A stretch of DNA of 64,000 bases from Microbacterium saccharophilum. GTDB lineage: Bacteria; Actinomycetota; Actinomycetes; Actinomycetales; Microbacteriaceae. A program made the translations under genes and the position numbers. The DNA lies in contig NZ_BKAH01000004.1 of NCBI RefSeq assembly GCF_007992455.1, forward strand, positions 1-64,000. Direction: 5' to 3'. The stretch's first letter is position 1. The number at the start of each line of letters is the position of its first letter. A model generated the notes under the pieces. It made no database searches and had not been told where the DNA came from. It saw nothing but the letters and a program-made list of their open reading frames with translations. Positions 1 to 7,395 of the stretch are shown one piece after another.

Positions 1-2066
1 GACAGTTCGATAGACCGCGAAGGCCGTCCAGATTCCTCTAGGTCCAGTCGCATATGCTGGCAGTCACCACCACCGGAGTGAAGCCAAAGGGCAAGATTCC
101 GGGGGTTTTGGGCATCCGCGAGACCATCCGGGCCTGTGGCGCAGCTGGTAGCGCACCTGCATGGCATGCAGGGGGTCAGGGGTTCGAGTCCCCTCAGGTC
201 CACCATAAGAGTCTTACTCGAATCACCGTCCTCGTAGATGCCGGTGAGTAAGGCTTCAGTAAGTCCGACAAGATCTGATAACAAGAGACCGCCCGCCAGG
301 GCGGTCTCTTGTTGTTGTGGGCCGGTGTGCCTTTGCTTCTCGGCATGAGCACTCGTATCGGCTGCTGTGCGCGGAAGGTGCGCCGTGTAGGCCATCCAGC
401 CTCGCTGTGCCGCGAGGAGCTCGCGAAGCGGGACTTTCACGTCATCCCCGATCACGTCGTCGTGGGCGACGTAGATGTTGTTGAAGATGGCTTGGTTTAG
501 TGCGCGGCGCACTTCGTCGCCTGCACTCATGTAGAGCGCACGCACGTCGGTGAGCAGTGCAAGGAATGCCTCGATGTGCCGTTTGCCTGCGTCAAGGTCC
601 GCTGTGGTCTTGGAGAGTTGTTCGCGGAGTGTCTCTCGCTCGCGGCCGACTTCTCGAAGGCGTTCTCGTATGCGCTCCTGTGGGAGCGAGCCGTCGGACG
701 CGAGGTCGAGGAGGTTATCCTCTTTCGCTTGAAGCGCCTTCAACCGGTCCTCGAGCTGGCTACGTCGAAGGTGCTCGGCGTTCGATTGATCACGGAGCGC
801 GGCTTCGAGGTTCTCGCGCACAACCTGGATGAACTCGGGGCTGAGCTCGATGGTCTTGTAGTGCTCTTCGACTGCGGCTTCGATGTTGTCGACGTTCACG
901 TAGGGTGCGTCGCAGGTGCCGTCTTGGGCGCCGCGGCAGAAGAAGTACCAGTACTCGCCGCCGTGCCGTCCGACGGTGCGTTGCTGGATGAGGCGTCGGT
1001 TGGTCTGCCGTTCGAGGCGGCAGTGTCCGCACCACAGGCTGCCCTTGAGGTAATGCGTGTGGACACGGCGACGCTCGTTGGCGACGCCACGAGTGCCGAG
1101 CACGCCCTGGACATGGTCGAACAGCCCCTCGTCAATGAGCGGTTCGTGCCGGCCTTTGTAGACCTCGCCTTTGTAGGTGATCTCACCGATGTAGTACCGG
1201 TCGCGGAGCATCCGCTGAATCTTCGTATCCGAGATCGGCCCGGCCGGGCGACGTGCTGTCGGGCGAGTGGTGAGTCCGCGGTCCGTGAGTTCATCGGCGA
1301 TGTCCTGGAATGAGTGCTGCCCAGTGGCGTACATCTCGAACGCAAGCTTCACGAACGGTGCGCGTTCTGGGTCGATGGTGGCGGTGCGCACTTCGCGGCC
1401 CTCGATGCGGTCGATACTGTTCTGGTAGCCGATCGGGGCGCGTCCGATGGTGCCACCGTTCTTCGCCTTCTGTCCCATCTTGTAGGCAATGTCTGCGCCG
1501 TCCTCGCGGGAGCGGTATTCGTTGAAGGCGGCGAGGATGCCGTGCATGAGCTGCCCGACGGGGGTGGCGTCGATCTGCTCGGTCGCGGAGACGAGGGTGA
1601 CTCCGCGCTTTTGCAGGTCTGCCATGACGACCGCGTCGTCGATGCGGTTGCGGGCGAAGCGCGAGAGCTTGTAGACGATGACGTAGTCGACGTCGCGGTC
1701 GCGGCGGATGCGTTCGAGCATCTGCTGGAAGGCGATGCGTTTGGTCATCTCGGTCGCGGAGCGGCCGGGTTCGAGGTATTCGCCCACGATCGTGAGGCCG
1801 AGCTGCTCGGCCTTACGGGTGCAGGAGATGCGCTGCGCGGGGATGGAGATGCCTTCCGGGTCGTAGTCCGTATTGACCTGACCCTTGCTGGACACACGCA
1901 GGTAGATGACCGCCCGCGATCCGGGTGGTGCGTCCACGCCAGCGAACGCATCAACACTGGAGAACGCGTCGTAGGACTCCGCCTCGTCCAGGTCGATCAC
2001 GACTGGTTGCAGCGACGGGGGAGCGGCGGCGAACGGGTTCGGGCCATCGAGTTCGGGCACGCTCAT
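1..2066 (-). CDS. Large serine recombinase (site-specific integrase), 3' end beyond window
   Basis: It catalyses integration/excision of the mobile element by serine-linked strand exchange. The start is ATG at 2066 behind a strong GGAAGGAGGG Shine-Dalgarno. After about 50 extra N-terminal residues comes the resolvase domain with YLRVSSKGQ; Ser59 is the predicted nucleophile, and KLSRFARN carries catalytic arginines. A recombinase domain follows, then a zinc ribbon (Cys346, Cys349, Cys377, Cys385) and a coiled-coil stretch, as in large serine integrases. Homology-like sequence fades near residue 560. No stop codon occurs in frame down to position 1: the frame reads through the terminator and antisense through tRNA-Ala. 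The true stop therefore lies outside the window, or the 3' end was replaced during integration. Its start overlaps the stop of a 44-aa ORF (ATGA). Confidence 0.9.
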   Translation of the reverse strand, partial: MSVPELDGPNPFAAAPPSLQPVVIDLDEAESYDAFSSVDAFAGVDAPPGSRAVIYLRVSSKGQVNTDYDPEGISIPAQRISCTRKAEQLGLTIVGEYLEPGRSATEMTKRIAFQQMLERIRRDRDVDYVIVYKLSRFARNRIDDAVVMADLQKRGVTLVSATEQIDATPVGQLMHGILAAFNEYRSREDGADIAYKMGQKAKNGGTIGRAPIGYQNSIDRIEGREVRTATIDPERAPFVKLAFEMYATGQHSFQDIADELTDRGLTTRPTARRPAGPISDTKIQRMLRDRYYIGEITYKGEVYKGRHEPLIDEGLFDHVQGVLGTRGVANERRRVHTHYLKGSLWCGHCRLERQTNRRLIQQRTVGRHGGEYWYFFCRGAQDGTCDAPYVNVDNIEAAVEEHYKTIELSPEFIQVVRENLEAALRDQSNAEHLRRSQLEDRLKALQAKEDNLLDLASDGSLPQERIRERLREVGRERETLREQLSKTTADLDAGKRHIEAFLALLTDVRALYMSAGDEVRRALNQAIFNNIYVAHDDVIGDDVKVPLRELLAAQRGWMAYTAHLPRTAADTSAHAEKQRHTGPQQQETALAGGLLLSDLVGLTEALLTGIYEDGDSSKTLMVDLRGLEPLTPCMPCRCATSCATGPDGLADAQNPRNLALWLHSGGGDCQHMRLDLEESGRPSRSIEL
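130..205 (+). tRNA. tRNA-Ala, anticodon GGC
   Basis: The sequence folds as a complete 76-nt cloverleaf with encoded CCA (203-205). The acceptor stem GGGCCTG/CAGGTCC contains the G3:U70 pair that identifies alanine tRNAs. The anticodon stem CCTGC/GCAGG holds loop ATGGCAT with anticodon GGC (reads GCC). The T-arm is AGGGG-TTCGAGT-CCCCT. A terminator hairpin follows 75 nt downstream. A large serine recombinase lies antisense and its open frame runs through this gene, so the tRNA 3' end is a plausible attachment site. Confidence 0.97.
281..312 (+). terminator. Intrinsic terminator downstream of tRNA-Ala
   Basis: A perfect 14-bp inverted repeat, ACAAGAGACCGCCC / GGGCGGTCTCTTGT, encloses a GCCA loop and is followed by T-rich sequence on the + strand. 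It ends the tRNA transcript. Being symmetric, it could also stop transcripts arriving from the recombinase on the other strand, although the recombinase reading frame continues through it. Confidence 0.85.
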
Positions 2067-2197
2067 CGCTGCCCTCCTTCCGTGCGGGCGAGGGCTGCAA
2101 CCGCGACTGCGGCGAGCTTTCGAGAGAGATGTGGTGGAGTGGGCGCCCCCGAGTTTCTCGGGCCGGGGCGCGGGCCTGATGTCAGTAGTCTGATCAT
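2063..2197 (-). CDS. Small hypothetical protein coupled to the recombinase
   Basis: A 44-aa ORF whose TGA overlaps the recombinase ATG as ATGA, the arrangement used for translational coupling. A CGGAG-like Shine-Dalgarno lies about 10 nt before its ATG. The sequence has a Pro/Arg-rich N-terminus and a basic, Ala-rich C-terminal helix (SRKLAAVAVAALAR). The same frame stays open up to an ATG at 2341, inside the upstream gene, but the 2197 start has the better ribosome site. I recognise no family. It could be a recombination accessory factor or only a leader that delivers ribosomes to the recombinase start. Confidence 0.5.
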   Translation of the reverse strand: MIRLLTSGPRPGPRNSGAPTPPHLSRKLAAVAVAALARTEGGQR

Positions 2198-2223
2198 GCG
2201 GGGTGTGCTCCGTTTACTCTCTA

Positions 2224-2258
2224 ATTTTACCGTTTTATCGGCGTTTTTCCGTTGTGAA
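2224..2258 (-). promoter_or_regulatory. AT-rich promoter-like region before the recombinase unit
   Basis: This stretch is markedly AT-rich compared with its surroundings. On the - strand it offers TTCACA (2258-2253), TAAAAC (2237-2232) and TAAAAT (2229-2224) as possible -35/-10 elements, upstream of the 44-aa ORF. Spacings are not ideal (15 or 23 bp), so the exact promoter is uncertain. Confidence 0.35.
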
Positions 2259-2324
2259 ATGGGCAACGGTGGCTGTCTGCCGTGGGCGAACTGGGCTGGT
2301 CCGCGGATCTGTGGCGGGGCGCCG

Positions 2325-3149
2325 CTACTTGATGAAGGCATGGAGCGCCTCCTTCAGCTCGACGATGTCGTACACGTCGCGGAGCCGGGCCATGAGCGGC
2401 GCGTAGTTCCACTCCAGAGCCTCGTAATCGACCCCGTTGTCGATGCACCAGTCCGCGAGACTTGTCTCCCAGTCTTCGAGCGGGCTAAGAGCACGCAGCG
2501 CGTCTTCCTCGCTTGCGTAGGTGCCGGCGAAGGCTTCGTGGAAGCTCTCCATAATGTTGTCGGTTCCGGCGCTGACGTCGGGAAGGGACAGGAACGCCTG
2601 GAGGGCGGGGTCTTCGGGGAGCTGCAGGGTGGCCAGTAGCTCGATGAGCTCGTCTTCTTGGCCGCTGTGCCAGTCGGCCGGCATGTGGACGATGAAGCGT
2701 TCGCTGCCGATGGGGATGCTGGTGCGCACGAGGAGTTGGCCGAGCTTCGGCGGCAGGTGCTCATTCATGAAGCGTCGGCCGGTGCCCGTGTTCTCGCGCT
2801 GCACCAGGTAGGTGCCGAGCCAGTCGATGAGTTCCTTGGTGACCGGGTCCGCCTGCTCGGAGCTATATAGATCGAGGTATTCGTCGCGCAGCGAGAGGTA
2901 GTGGCCTTCGCCGGTGCGGCCGAAGTCCGCGAGGTGAGATTCTCGTCCGTAGGCGCGGCCGAGGACGTGTGCGATGCAGCGGGCGGTGCCGTCGTCGATC
3001 TCGGTGTTCTCGGCGAGCGCCTGGGCGATGCCGTCGGAAATCATCTGGCCAAAGCGGCCCTTCGCGACCTCGAGGCGGCGCCAGTCTGGAGTCTCTCGAT
3101 CCGATGCCGGTCGCGCTTCAGCGGTGGGGTGCTGTTCGTGTTCGCTCAT
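2325..3149 (-). CDS. Element-borne hypothetical protein with ArdA-like C-terminus
   Basis: A 274-aa acidic, soluble protein without signal peptide or membrane segment. The start is ATG at 3149, overlapping the stop of the upstream 106-aa gene (ATGA); the open frame extends further upstream only as an overlap artefact. The C-terminal third contains FHEAFAGTYASEEDALRAL, a downstream acidic stretch, and DYEALEWNYAPLMARL. These resemble the (E/A)aYxGxYxSxEDFa and iDYeafaRdL blocks of ArdA antirestriction proteins, DNA mimics carried by mobile elements. The N-terminal two thirds match nothing I recognise. Its place between a replication-relaxation remnant and a recombinase fits an element cargo role. 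ArdA function is an inference from motif resemblance only. Confidence 0.7.
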   Translation of the reverse strand: MSEHEQHPTAEARPASDRETPDWRRLEVAKGRFGQMISDGIAQALAENTEIDDGTARCIAHVLGRAYGRESHLADFGRTGEGHYLSLRDEYLDLYSSEQADPVTKELIDWLGTYLVQRENTGTGRRFMNEHLPPKLGQLLVRTSIPIGSERFIVHMPADWHSGQEDELIELLATLQLPEDPALQAFLSLPDVSAGTDNIMESFHEAFAGTYASEEDALRALSPLEDWETSLADWCIDNGVDYEALEWNYAPLMARLRDVYDIVELKEALHAFIK

Positions 3150-3466
3150 GAGCGGTGCCCTCCGCCCGTGATTATGTAGCGGCCGAGCGCATCGACCCAG
3201 GCTTCGCGTTCCAGCGGTACCTGAACGTCGCCGAGTTCGGCGAGGGCTTGGTCGGCGATGAGTTCTCCGGTGGCGGCGAATTGGTGGAGTGCGCTGTGGG
3301 GGCCGGAGTGCATGGTGGCGGCTAGGAGCCGAGCGATGCCCTCGTCGATGTCGGTGCTGTCGCCGTCCGCCCAGTCCTCGAGGATCCGCATGGCGGTCTC
3401 CGCTTGGTCGAGTGATGCGGGGACGACGCGGGCGAAGTCGAGGGCGAGTTGAGTTGATGAAGTCAT
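3146..3466 (-). CDS. Small hypothetical protein of the element
   Basis: A 106-aa soluble, acidic and mostly helical protein. Its ATG (3466) overlaps the stop of the replication-relaxation remnant and its TGA overlaps the start of the ArdA-like gene, both as ATGA, so the three genes form one translationally coupled unit. Its C-terminal region (ALAELGDVQVPLEREAWVDALGRYI) and a mid region about populations of helices resemble the neighbouring 274-aa protein only loosely. No family recognised. Conserved spacing suggests a function linked to its downstream partner. Confidence 0.7.
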   Translation of the reverse strand: MTSSTQLALDFARVVPASLDQAETAMRILEDWADGDSTDIDEGIARLLAATMHSGPHSALHQFAATGELIADQALAELGDVQVPLEREAWVDALGRYIITGGGHRS

Positions 3467-4041
3467 GGGTGGTGATCCTCCTTTCGAGGTGAGTCGGTAG
3501 TGGTGGGCGGCCCGTACGGGGCCAGGGTGGAAAGTGCGTCTTCTGTCGTGATGACCGTGAACAGGTCGGTGTCGAGGTTCCGGTCCTTCTCGATGGCCTC
3601 TCGCATGGCGTTGGCGCGTAGCTCATCTGGAGCGATCCAGACGACGGCCGGGTAGAGGCCGCGGAGGCGTTCCTCGCTCCCGTCGCGGTAGTACCTCTGG
3701 TAGAGGTCGCACTTGCGGCGGATGGCGGGCAGGTGCTCGGTGCCTCGGTCGACTTCGATGAAGAAGTGGCTCTCCGTCTCGCTATCGGCGGTGACGGCCA
3801 GCAGGTCGGGCTTGAGCGTCAGGACGCCGGAGCCGGATTGGAAGGTGCGCCAGCATACGGGTTCGGGTTCGAGCTCGAGCACTTCGTAAAGGCCGAGACG
3901 GGTGTGTTCGAGAAGCTCCACGGCAACGTCCGCAACCGCCAGGGTGTGCAACACGAACACCGAGCCGGGCTGCTGAAACTTGCGTCGGTCTGGGTCACCG
4001 CGCAGCGCCCGCAGGAACCGTTCACCGGCCGGGGCGAGCTG
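3463..4041 (-). pseudogene. Replication-relaxation family protein, N-terminally truncated
   Basis: Only the C-terminal ~190 residues remain. They carry the family's hallmark blocks: FVLHTLAVADV, CWRTF, LKPDLLAV, then FIEVDRGTEHLPAIRRKCDLYQRYY and PAVVWIAPDELR. Such proteins sit on actinobacterial plasmids and integrative elements and contain a nuclease-like EVDRGTE core. The usual winged-helix N-terminus (about 100-150 residues) is missing. At about 4041 the frame passes into sequence antisense to the DUF3817 gene, and the first ATG in frame (4566) is meaningless. The stop overlaps the next gene's start (ATGA). It is probably inactive, although its downstream partners look intact. Confidence 0.85.
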
Positions 4042-4389
4042 ACGGTCGGGGGAGGCATCCACGGTTTCGTCTTCCTCGCGTATGCGGCGACCGCGGTGCT
4101 GGTGGCGAAGAACCAACGCTGGCGCGCGGGACCCACGGTCGTCGCGATCGCCAGCGCGATCGTGCCGTACGCGACGATCCCGACCGAGATCTGGCTGCAC
4201 CGCGGCGGTCGCCTGGCGGGGGAGTGGAGACGCGAGCCGACGTCGGATGTGCGGGACCGTGCCTGGCACGACCGCCTCATGCGGCAGCTGCTGCGCCGCC
4301 CGTGGATCCTGGGCGTCCTCGTGATGCTCGTGGTCGCTGCGGTCTTCGTCGCCCTGCTGATCATCGGCCCGCCGGGCGGACGCGCGTAG
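4042..4389 (+). pseudogene. DUF3817 membrane protein, 5' end lost
   Basis: From about 4045 the + strand encodes VGGGIHGFVFLAYAATAVLV, the central motif of DUF3817 inner-membrane proteins. It continues with the PYATIPTEIWL segment, a basic loop and a final transmembrane helix, ending at 4389. The first transmembrane helix and the start codon are absent; upstream sequence in this frame is antisense to the replication-relaxation remnant. The gene was cut by element insertion or a later deletion. The function of intact members is unknown. Confidence 0.8.
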
Positions 4390-4443
4390 TCGCGGGAGCC
4401 CCGGGGTCGGTGTCGAAACGTGGCCGCGGGGTCCGGTGATGTC

Positions 4444-4556
4444 GAATTTGTTAACGAGACCGCCGTAATCCTCGCGCCCGGTAAATTCAATGTTTCTGCC
4501 TCGTAACAGTTGCTTCGAGGGGGTGACAAGAATTTGTTCGTACGTTTTACTAACGT
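4444..4556 (+). promoter_or_regulatory. Promoter and candidate operators of the ROK-regulated operon
   Basis: GAATTTGTT occurs twice (4444-4452 and 4530-4538). An interrupted palindrome ACGTT-TTACT-AACGT lies at 4542-4556, immediately before the repressor ATG. GTGACA (4523-4528), a 17-bp spacer and TTTACT (4546-4551) form a promoter whose start point would fall at the ATG at 4559. The palindrome overlaps the -10, the position expected for autorepression by a ROK protein. Binding by this repressor is an inference. Confidence 0.5.
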
Positions 4557-4558
4557 TC

Positions 4559-5695
4559 ATGTCCATCGATCAGTCCTCGGGGCGCGCGCTCCGGCCGACG
4601 CGCAAGGTGATGCCCGAAGAGGCTCGCCGCCACAACCGCGCGCTCGTGCTGCAGACGCTCTACACGACGACGGGGCTCAGTCGCGCGGACCTCGCACGCG
4701 AGACGGGACTGACGCGCGTCACCGTGTCGGACCTCATCGCCGAGCTGATCGTGGACGGCCTGGTCGTCGAGGCCGGCCTGAGCAAGCGGGCCGGTCCGGG
4801 TAAGCCCGCGACCGCGCTCGAGTTCGACGCCAACGCCTTCCAGATCATCGGCATCGACCTGAGCGGACACTCGCTGCTGAGGGGCGCGCTCATGACCCTC
4901 GACGGGCGAGTGGTGTCGCGGCTCGACGTCCCCCTGCGCGGGCGGACGGGCGAGGACGCGATGGCGCTCGTCGACGAGATCGTCGACGAGCTCCGACTCG
5001 CCGCCACACAGCCCCTGCTCGGCGTGGGGATCGGCTCCCCGGGCATCGTCGACCTGGCCGGAGTCGTGCTCACCGCCCCGAACCTGGGCTGGACCGACCG
5101 GCCGCTCGAGGCCGAGGTCGCCCGGCGATCCGGGCTCCCGGTCGTGGTCGCCAACGACGCGAACGTCGCTGCCCTCGCCGAGCACAGCTTCGGGGGCGCC
5201 TCGAGCGACATGATGCTCCTGAAGATCGGACGCGGCGTCGGGGCCGGACTGGTCGTGGCCGGCACCGCCGTGTACGGCGGCGCGTTCGCGGCGGGAGAGA
5301 TCGGACACGTCGTCGTCGGCGATGACGGGTCCGAGTGCGTCTGCGGCAAGAGCGGATGCCTCGAGACCCGGCTTGCCGCACCGCGACTGGACGCGGCACT
5401 CGCCGGCGCGAGCTCGCCCGCGGAGCACGACGCGATCCTCCGGGAGGCCGGCCGATGGGTCGGGATAGCCCTCGCCCCGATCGTCGGCGCGCTCAACCTC
5501 AGCGAGGTCGTGCTGAGCGGCCCCGTGCAGCTTCTCGACGGTCCTCTCGTCGAGTCCCTGATCGACACCCTCCGCGCGCGCACGATGGCCCAGTTCCACG
5601 GGTCCGTGAAGGTGCGGATGACCAGCCTCGGCGACGACATCGTGTTGCGCGGCGCCGCGGCGATGGTCCTCTCGAGGGAACTCGGGGTGTCGTGA
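4559..5695 (+). CDS. ROK-family transcriptional regulator
   Basis: A 378-aa NagC/XylR-type repressor. The N-terminal winged helix (about residues 20-75, with LSRADLARETGLTRVTVSDLIAEL) precedes an actin-like ROK domain with IGIDLSG, GVGIGSPGIVD, NDANVAALAE and the zinc-binding cluster VCGKSGCLE. I chose the ATG at 4559 because a promoter-like -10 sits 7 nt before it; the frame also opens at 4490. It is the first gene of a same-strand block of transporter and sugar-enzyme genes. It most likely senses the sugar ligand handled by that block and represses it from the upstream operator-like repeats. The ligand is unknown. Confidence 0.9.
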   Translation: MSIDQSSGRALRPTRKVMPEEARRHNRALVLQTLYTTTGLSRADLARETGLTRVTVSDLIAELIVDGLVVEAGLSKRAGPGKPATALEFDANAFQIIGIDLSGHSLLRGALMTLDGRVVSRLDVPLRGRTGEDAMALVDEIVDELRLAATQPLLGVGIGSPGIVDLAGVVLTAPNLGWTDRPLEAEVARRSGLPVVVANDANVAALAEHSFGGASSDMMLLKIGRGVGAGLVVAGTAVYGGAFAAGEIGHVVVGDDGSECVCGKSGCLETRLAAPRLDAALAGASSPAEHDAILREAGRWVGIALAPIVGALNLSEVVLSGPVQLLDGPLVESLIDTLRARTMAQFHGSVKVRMTSLGDDIVLRGAAAMVLSRELGVS

Positions 5696-5786
5696 TCCGC
5701 AGATCCCCTATCGACAGCTCGTCCCGTCCCACCGCAGCAAACCCGCATCCCGTACCCGACCGTGGCTCGCCACAGAGAAGAAGATC

Positions 5787-7319
5787 ATGAGAAGAATCGT
5801 CCAGATGGGCACGCTGGCCCTCGCCGCCGCCCTGGTGCTGACCGGCTGCGGCGCCGGAACGTCCGGAGACAGCGACGCCGGCGCCGACACCCCGCGCGAA
5901 CTCGTGCTGGGCAACAACGGCGACGTGCTGTCGTGGGACCCGGGCGAGATGAAGGAAGGGGCGATCATCAGCTATGCCGAGGCGGTGTACGACCCCCTGC
6001 TGCGCAAGACCGCCGACGGTGAGATCGAGCCGAACCTCGCGACGGAGTTCACGTACAACGACGACCTGACCGAGCTCACGCTCACGCTGAAGGAGGGCGT
6101 CTCGTTCACGGACGGCACCCCCTTCGACGCCGAGGCCGTCGTCGCCAACGTCGCCGCCCGCAAGGCGGGCACGGGCAGCGCGTCCGAGGCTGCGAAGTCG
6201 ATCGAGAACGTCGTCGTCCAGGACGACTACACCGTCGTGCTCGACCTCGTCGCCCCGAACCCCGGGCTGCTGGCGGCCCTCGCCACCTATCTGGGCTTCA
6301 TGGCGAGCCCCGCGGCGCTCGAGGCCGGCACGATCGGCACCGACCCGGTCGGATCGGGACCCTACGTCTATGACGCGGCGAACTCCGAGGCCGCCGCGAG
6401 CTACGCATTCGAGCGGAACGAGGACTACTGGAACGCCGAGGCGTACCCGTTCGACACCGTGGTGATCAAACCGCTGACCGACTTCACCGCGCGCTTCAAC
6501 GCCCTGACCACGGGTCAGATCCAGTTCATGTACGGCACGCCGGACATGGTCGATCAGGCCGAGGCCGAGGGTCTGACCGTGCAGACGGTACCCGGCGAAT
6601 GGCAGGGCATCATCCTGCAGGACCGCGCCGGAACGCTCTCGCCGGCGCTCGGCGAGGTCGAAGTCCGCCAGGCGATCAACTACGCGCTCGACCGCGAGAC
6701 GATCCTCGAGACGTACTACAACGGATTCGGCCAGGTCTCGACGCAGACCTTCAACCCCGCCTCGCAGGCCTGGGTCGAAGCGCTGAACGAGGAGTACCCG
6801 TACGATCCCGAGAAGGCGAAGGAACTGCTCGCGGACGCCGGTTACCCCGACGGCTTCGAGATCCCGATCTCGTACTCCGAGGGCTTCATGACGCCGCTCG
6901 TGCCGATCGTCCAGCAGTACCTGGCGGAGGTCGGCATCACGATGACCCCCGTGCCGATCAACGGGTTCGCCAACGGCGGTCTCGAAACGCTCAAGGGGCA
7001 GCCGGCGTTCATGCTGTCGTTCTCGACGAACATCCCCGCCTGGACCGACGTGCTGAACAAGCTGACCCCGACGTCGCTGTGGAACAACTTCAAGTACACC
7101 GACCCCACGGTGGAGGCGTTGTTGGCCGAGATCCCGCTGACGCAGGGCGATGAGCAGACCGAGCTGTACCAGGAGCTGAACACGCACCTGGTCGAGGACG
7201 CCTGGTTCGCCCCGATCGTCCTGCAGCAGAACGTCTACCTGTCGAGCGACGACATCGCGGTGACGATGCAGCAGGCCCAGCTCATCCCGAGCCTGCGGTT
7301 CTTCGCACCCGCCGACTGA
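5787..7319 (+). CDS. ABC transporter substrate-binding lipoprotein (family 5, dipeptide/oligopeptide type)
   Basis: A 510-aa extracellular binding protein. A lipoprotein signal peptide ends in LTGC, with Cys21 as the lipidated residue, followed by a flexible Gly/Ser/Asp linker. The mature part has the family 5 layout: LSWDPGEMKEG near the N-terminus, LTLTLKEGVSFTDGTPFDAEAVVANV, VGSGPYVY, and VRQAINYALDRETIL. AGAAG-like Shine-Dalgarno precedes the ATG. Family 5 proteins bind peptides, nickel, or, in several bacteria, oligosaccharides. The adjacent sugar-enzyme genes favour a saccharide or glycoside here. It lies directly upstream of its permeases, separated by a strong hairpin. Confidence 0.93.
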   Translation: MRRIVQMGTLALAAALVLTGCGAGTSGDSDAGADTPRELVLGNNGDVLSWDPGEMKEGAIISYAEAVYDPLLRKTADGEIEPNLATEFTYNDDLTELTLTLKEGVSFTDGTPFDAEAVVANVAARKAGTGSASEAAKSIENVVVQDDYTVVLDLVAPNPGLLAALATYLGFMASPAALEAGTIGTDPVGSGPYVYDAANSEAAASYAFERNEDYWNAEAYPFDTVVIKPLTDFTARFNALTTGQIQFMYGTPDMVDQAEAEGLTVQTVPGEWQGIILQDRAGTLSPALGEVEVRQAINYALDRETILETYYNGFGQVSTQTFNPASQAWVEALNEEYPYDPEKAKELLADAGYPDGFEIPISYSEGFMTPLVPIVQQYLAEVGITMTPVPINGFANGGLETLKGQPAFMLSFSTNIPAWTDVLNKLTPTSLWNNFKYTDPTVEALLAEIPLTQGDEQTELYQELNTHLVEDAWFAPIVLQQNVYLSSDDIAVTMQQAQLIPSLRFFAPAD

Positions 7320-7328
7320 GTTCCGCCC

Positions 7329-7375
7329 GATCGCGGGGGCGGGCATCCCGCCCAGGATGTCCCGCCCCCGCGATC
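7329..7375 (+). other. Strong intercistronic hairpin between binding protein and permease genes
   Basis: A perfect 15-bp inverted repeat, GATCGCGGGGGCGGG / CCCGCCCCCGCGATC, surrounds a 17-nt loop that has its own short stem. No T-run follows. In ABC import operons such structures stabilise the upstream mRNA or partly terminate, so that the binding protein is made in excess over the permeases. Confidence 0.75.
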
Positions 7376-7395
7376 AACGAAAGGTACCGCCGAAC

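Noticed and set aside
54..251. 65-codon + strand ORF spanning tRNA-Ala
   Set aside because: It translates through the tRNA gene and has no recognisable protein sequence.
576..2639. Long + strand open frames (245 and 441 codons) opposite the recombinase
   Set aside because: They are mirror frames of the high-GC recombinase and ArdA-like genes; they lack ribosome sites and family motifs, whereas the - strand shows catalytic Ser and zinc-ribbon motifs.
3463..4566. 367-codon - strand frame taken as one complete gene
   Set aside because: Its first ~175 residues are antisense to DUF3817 and intergenic DNA; only the part below ~4041 is a real protein remnant.
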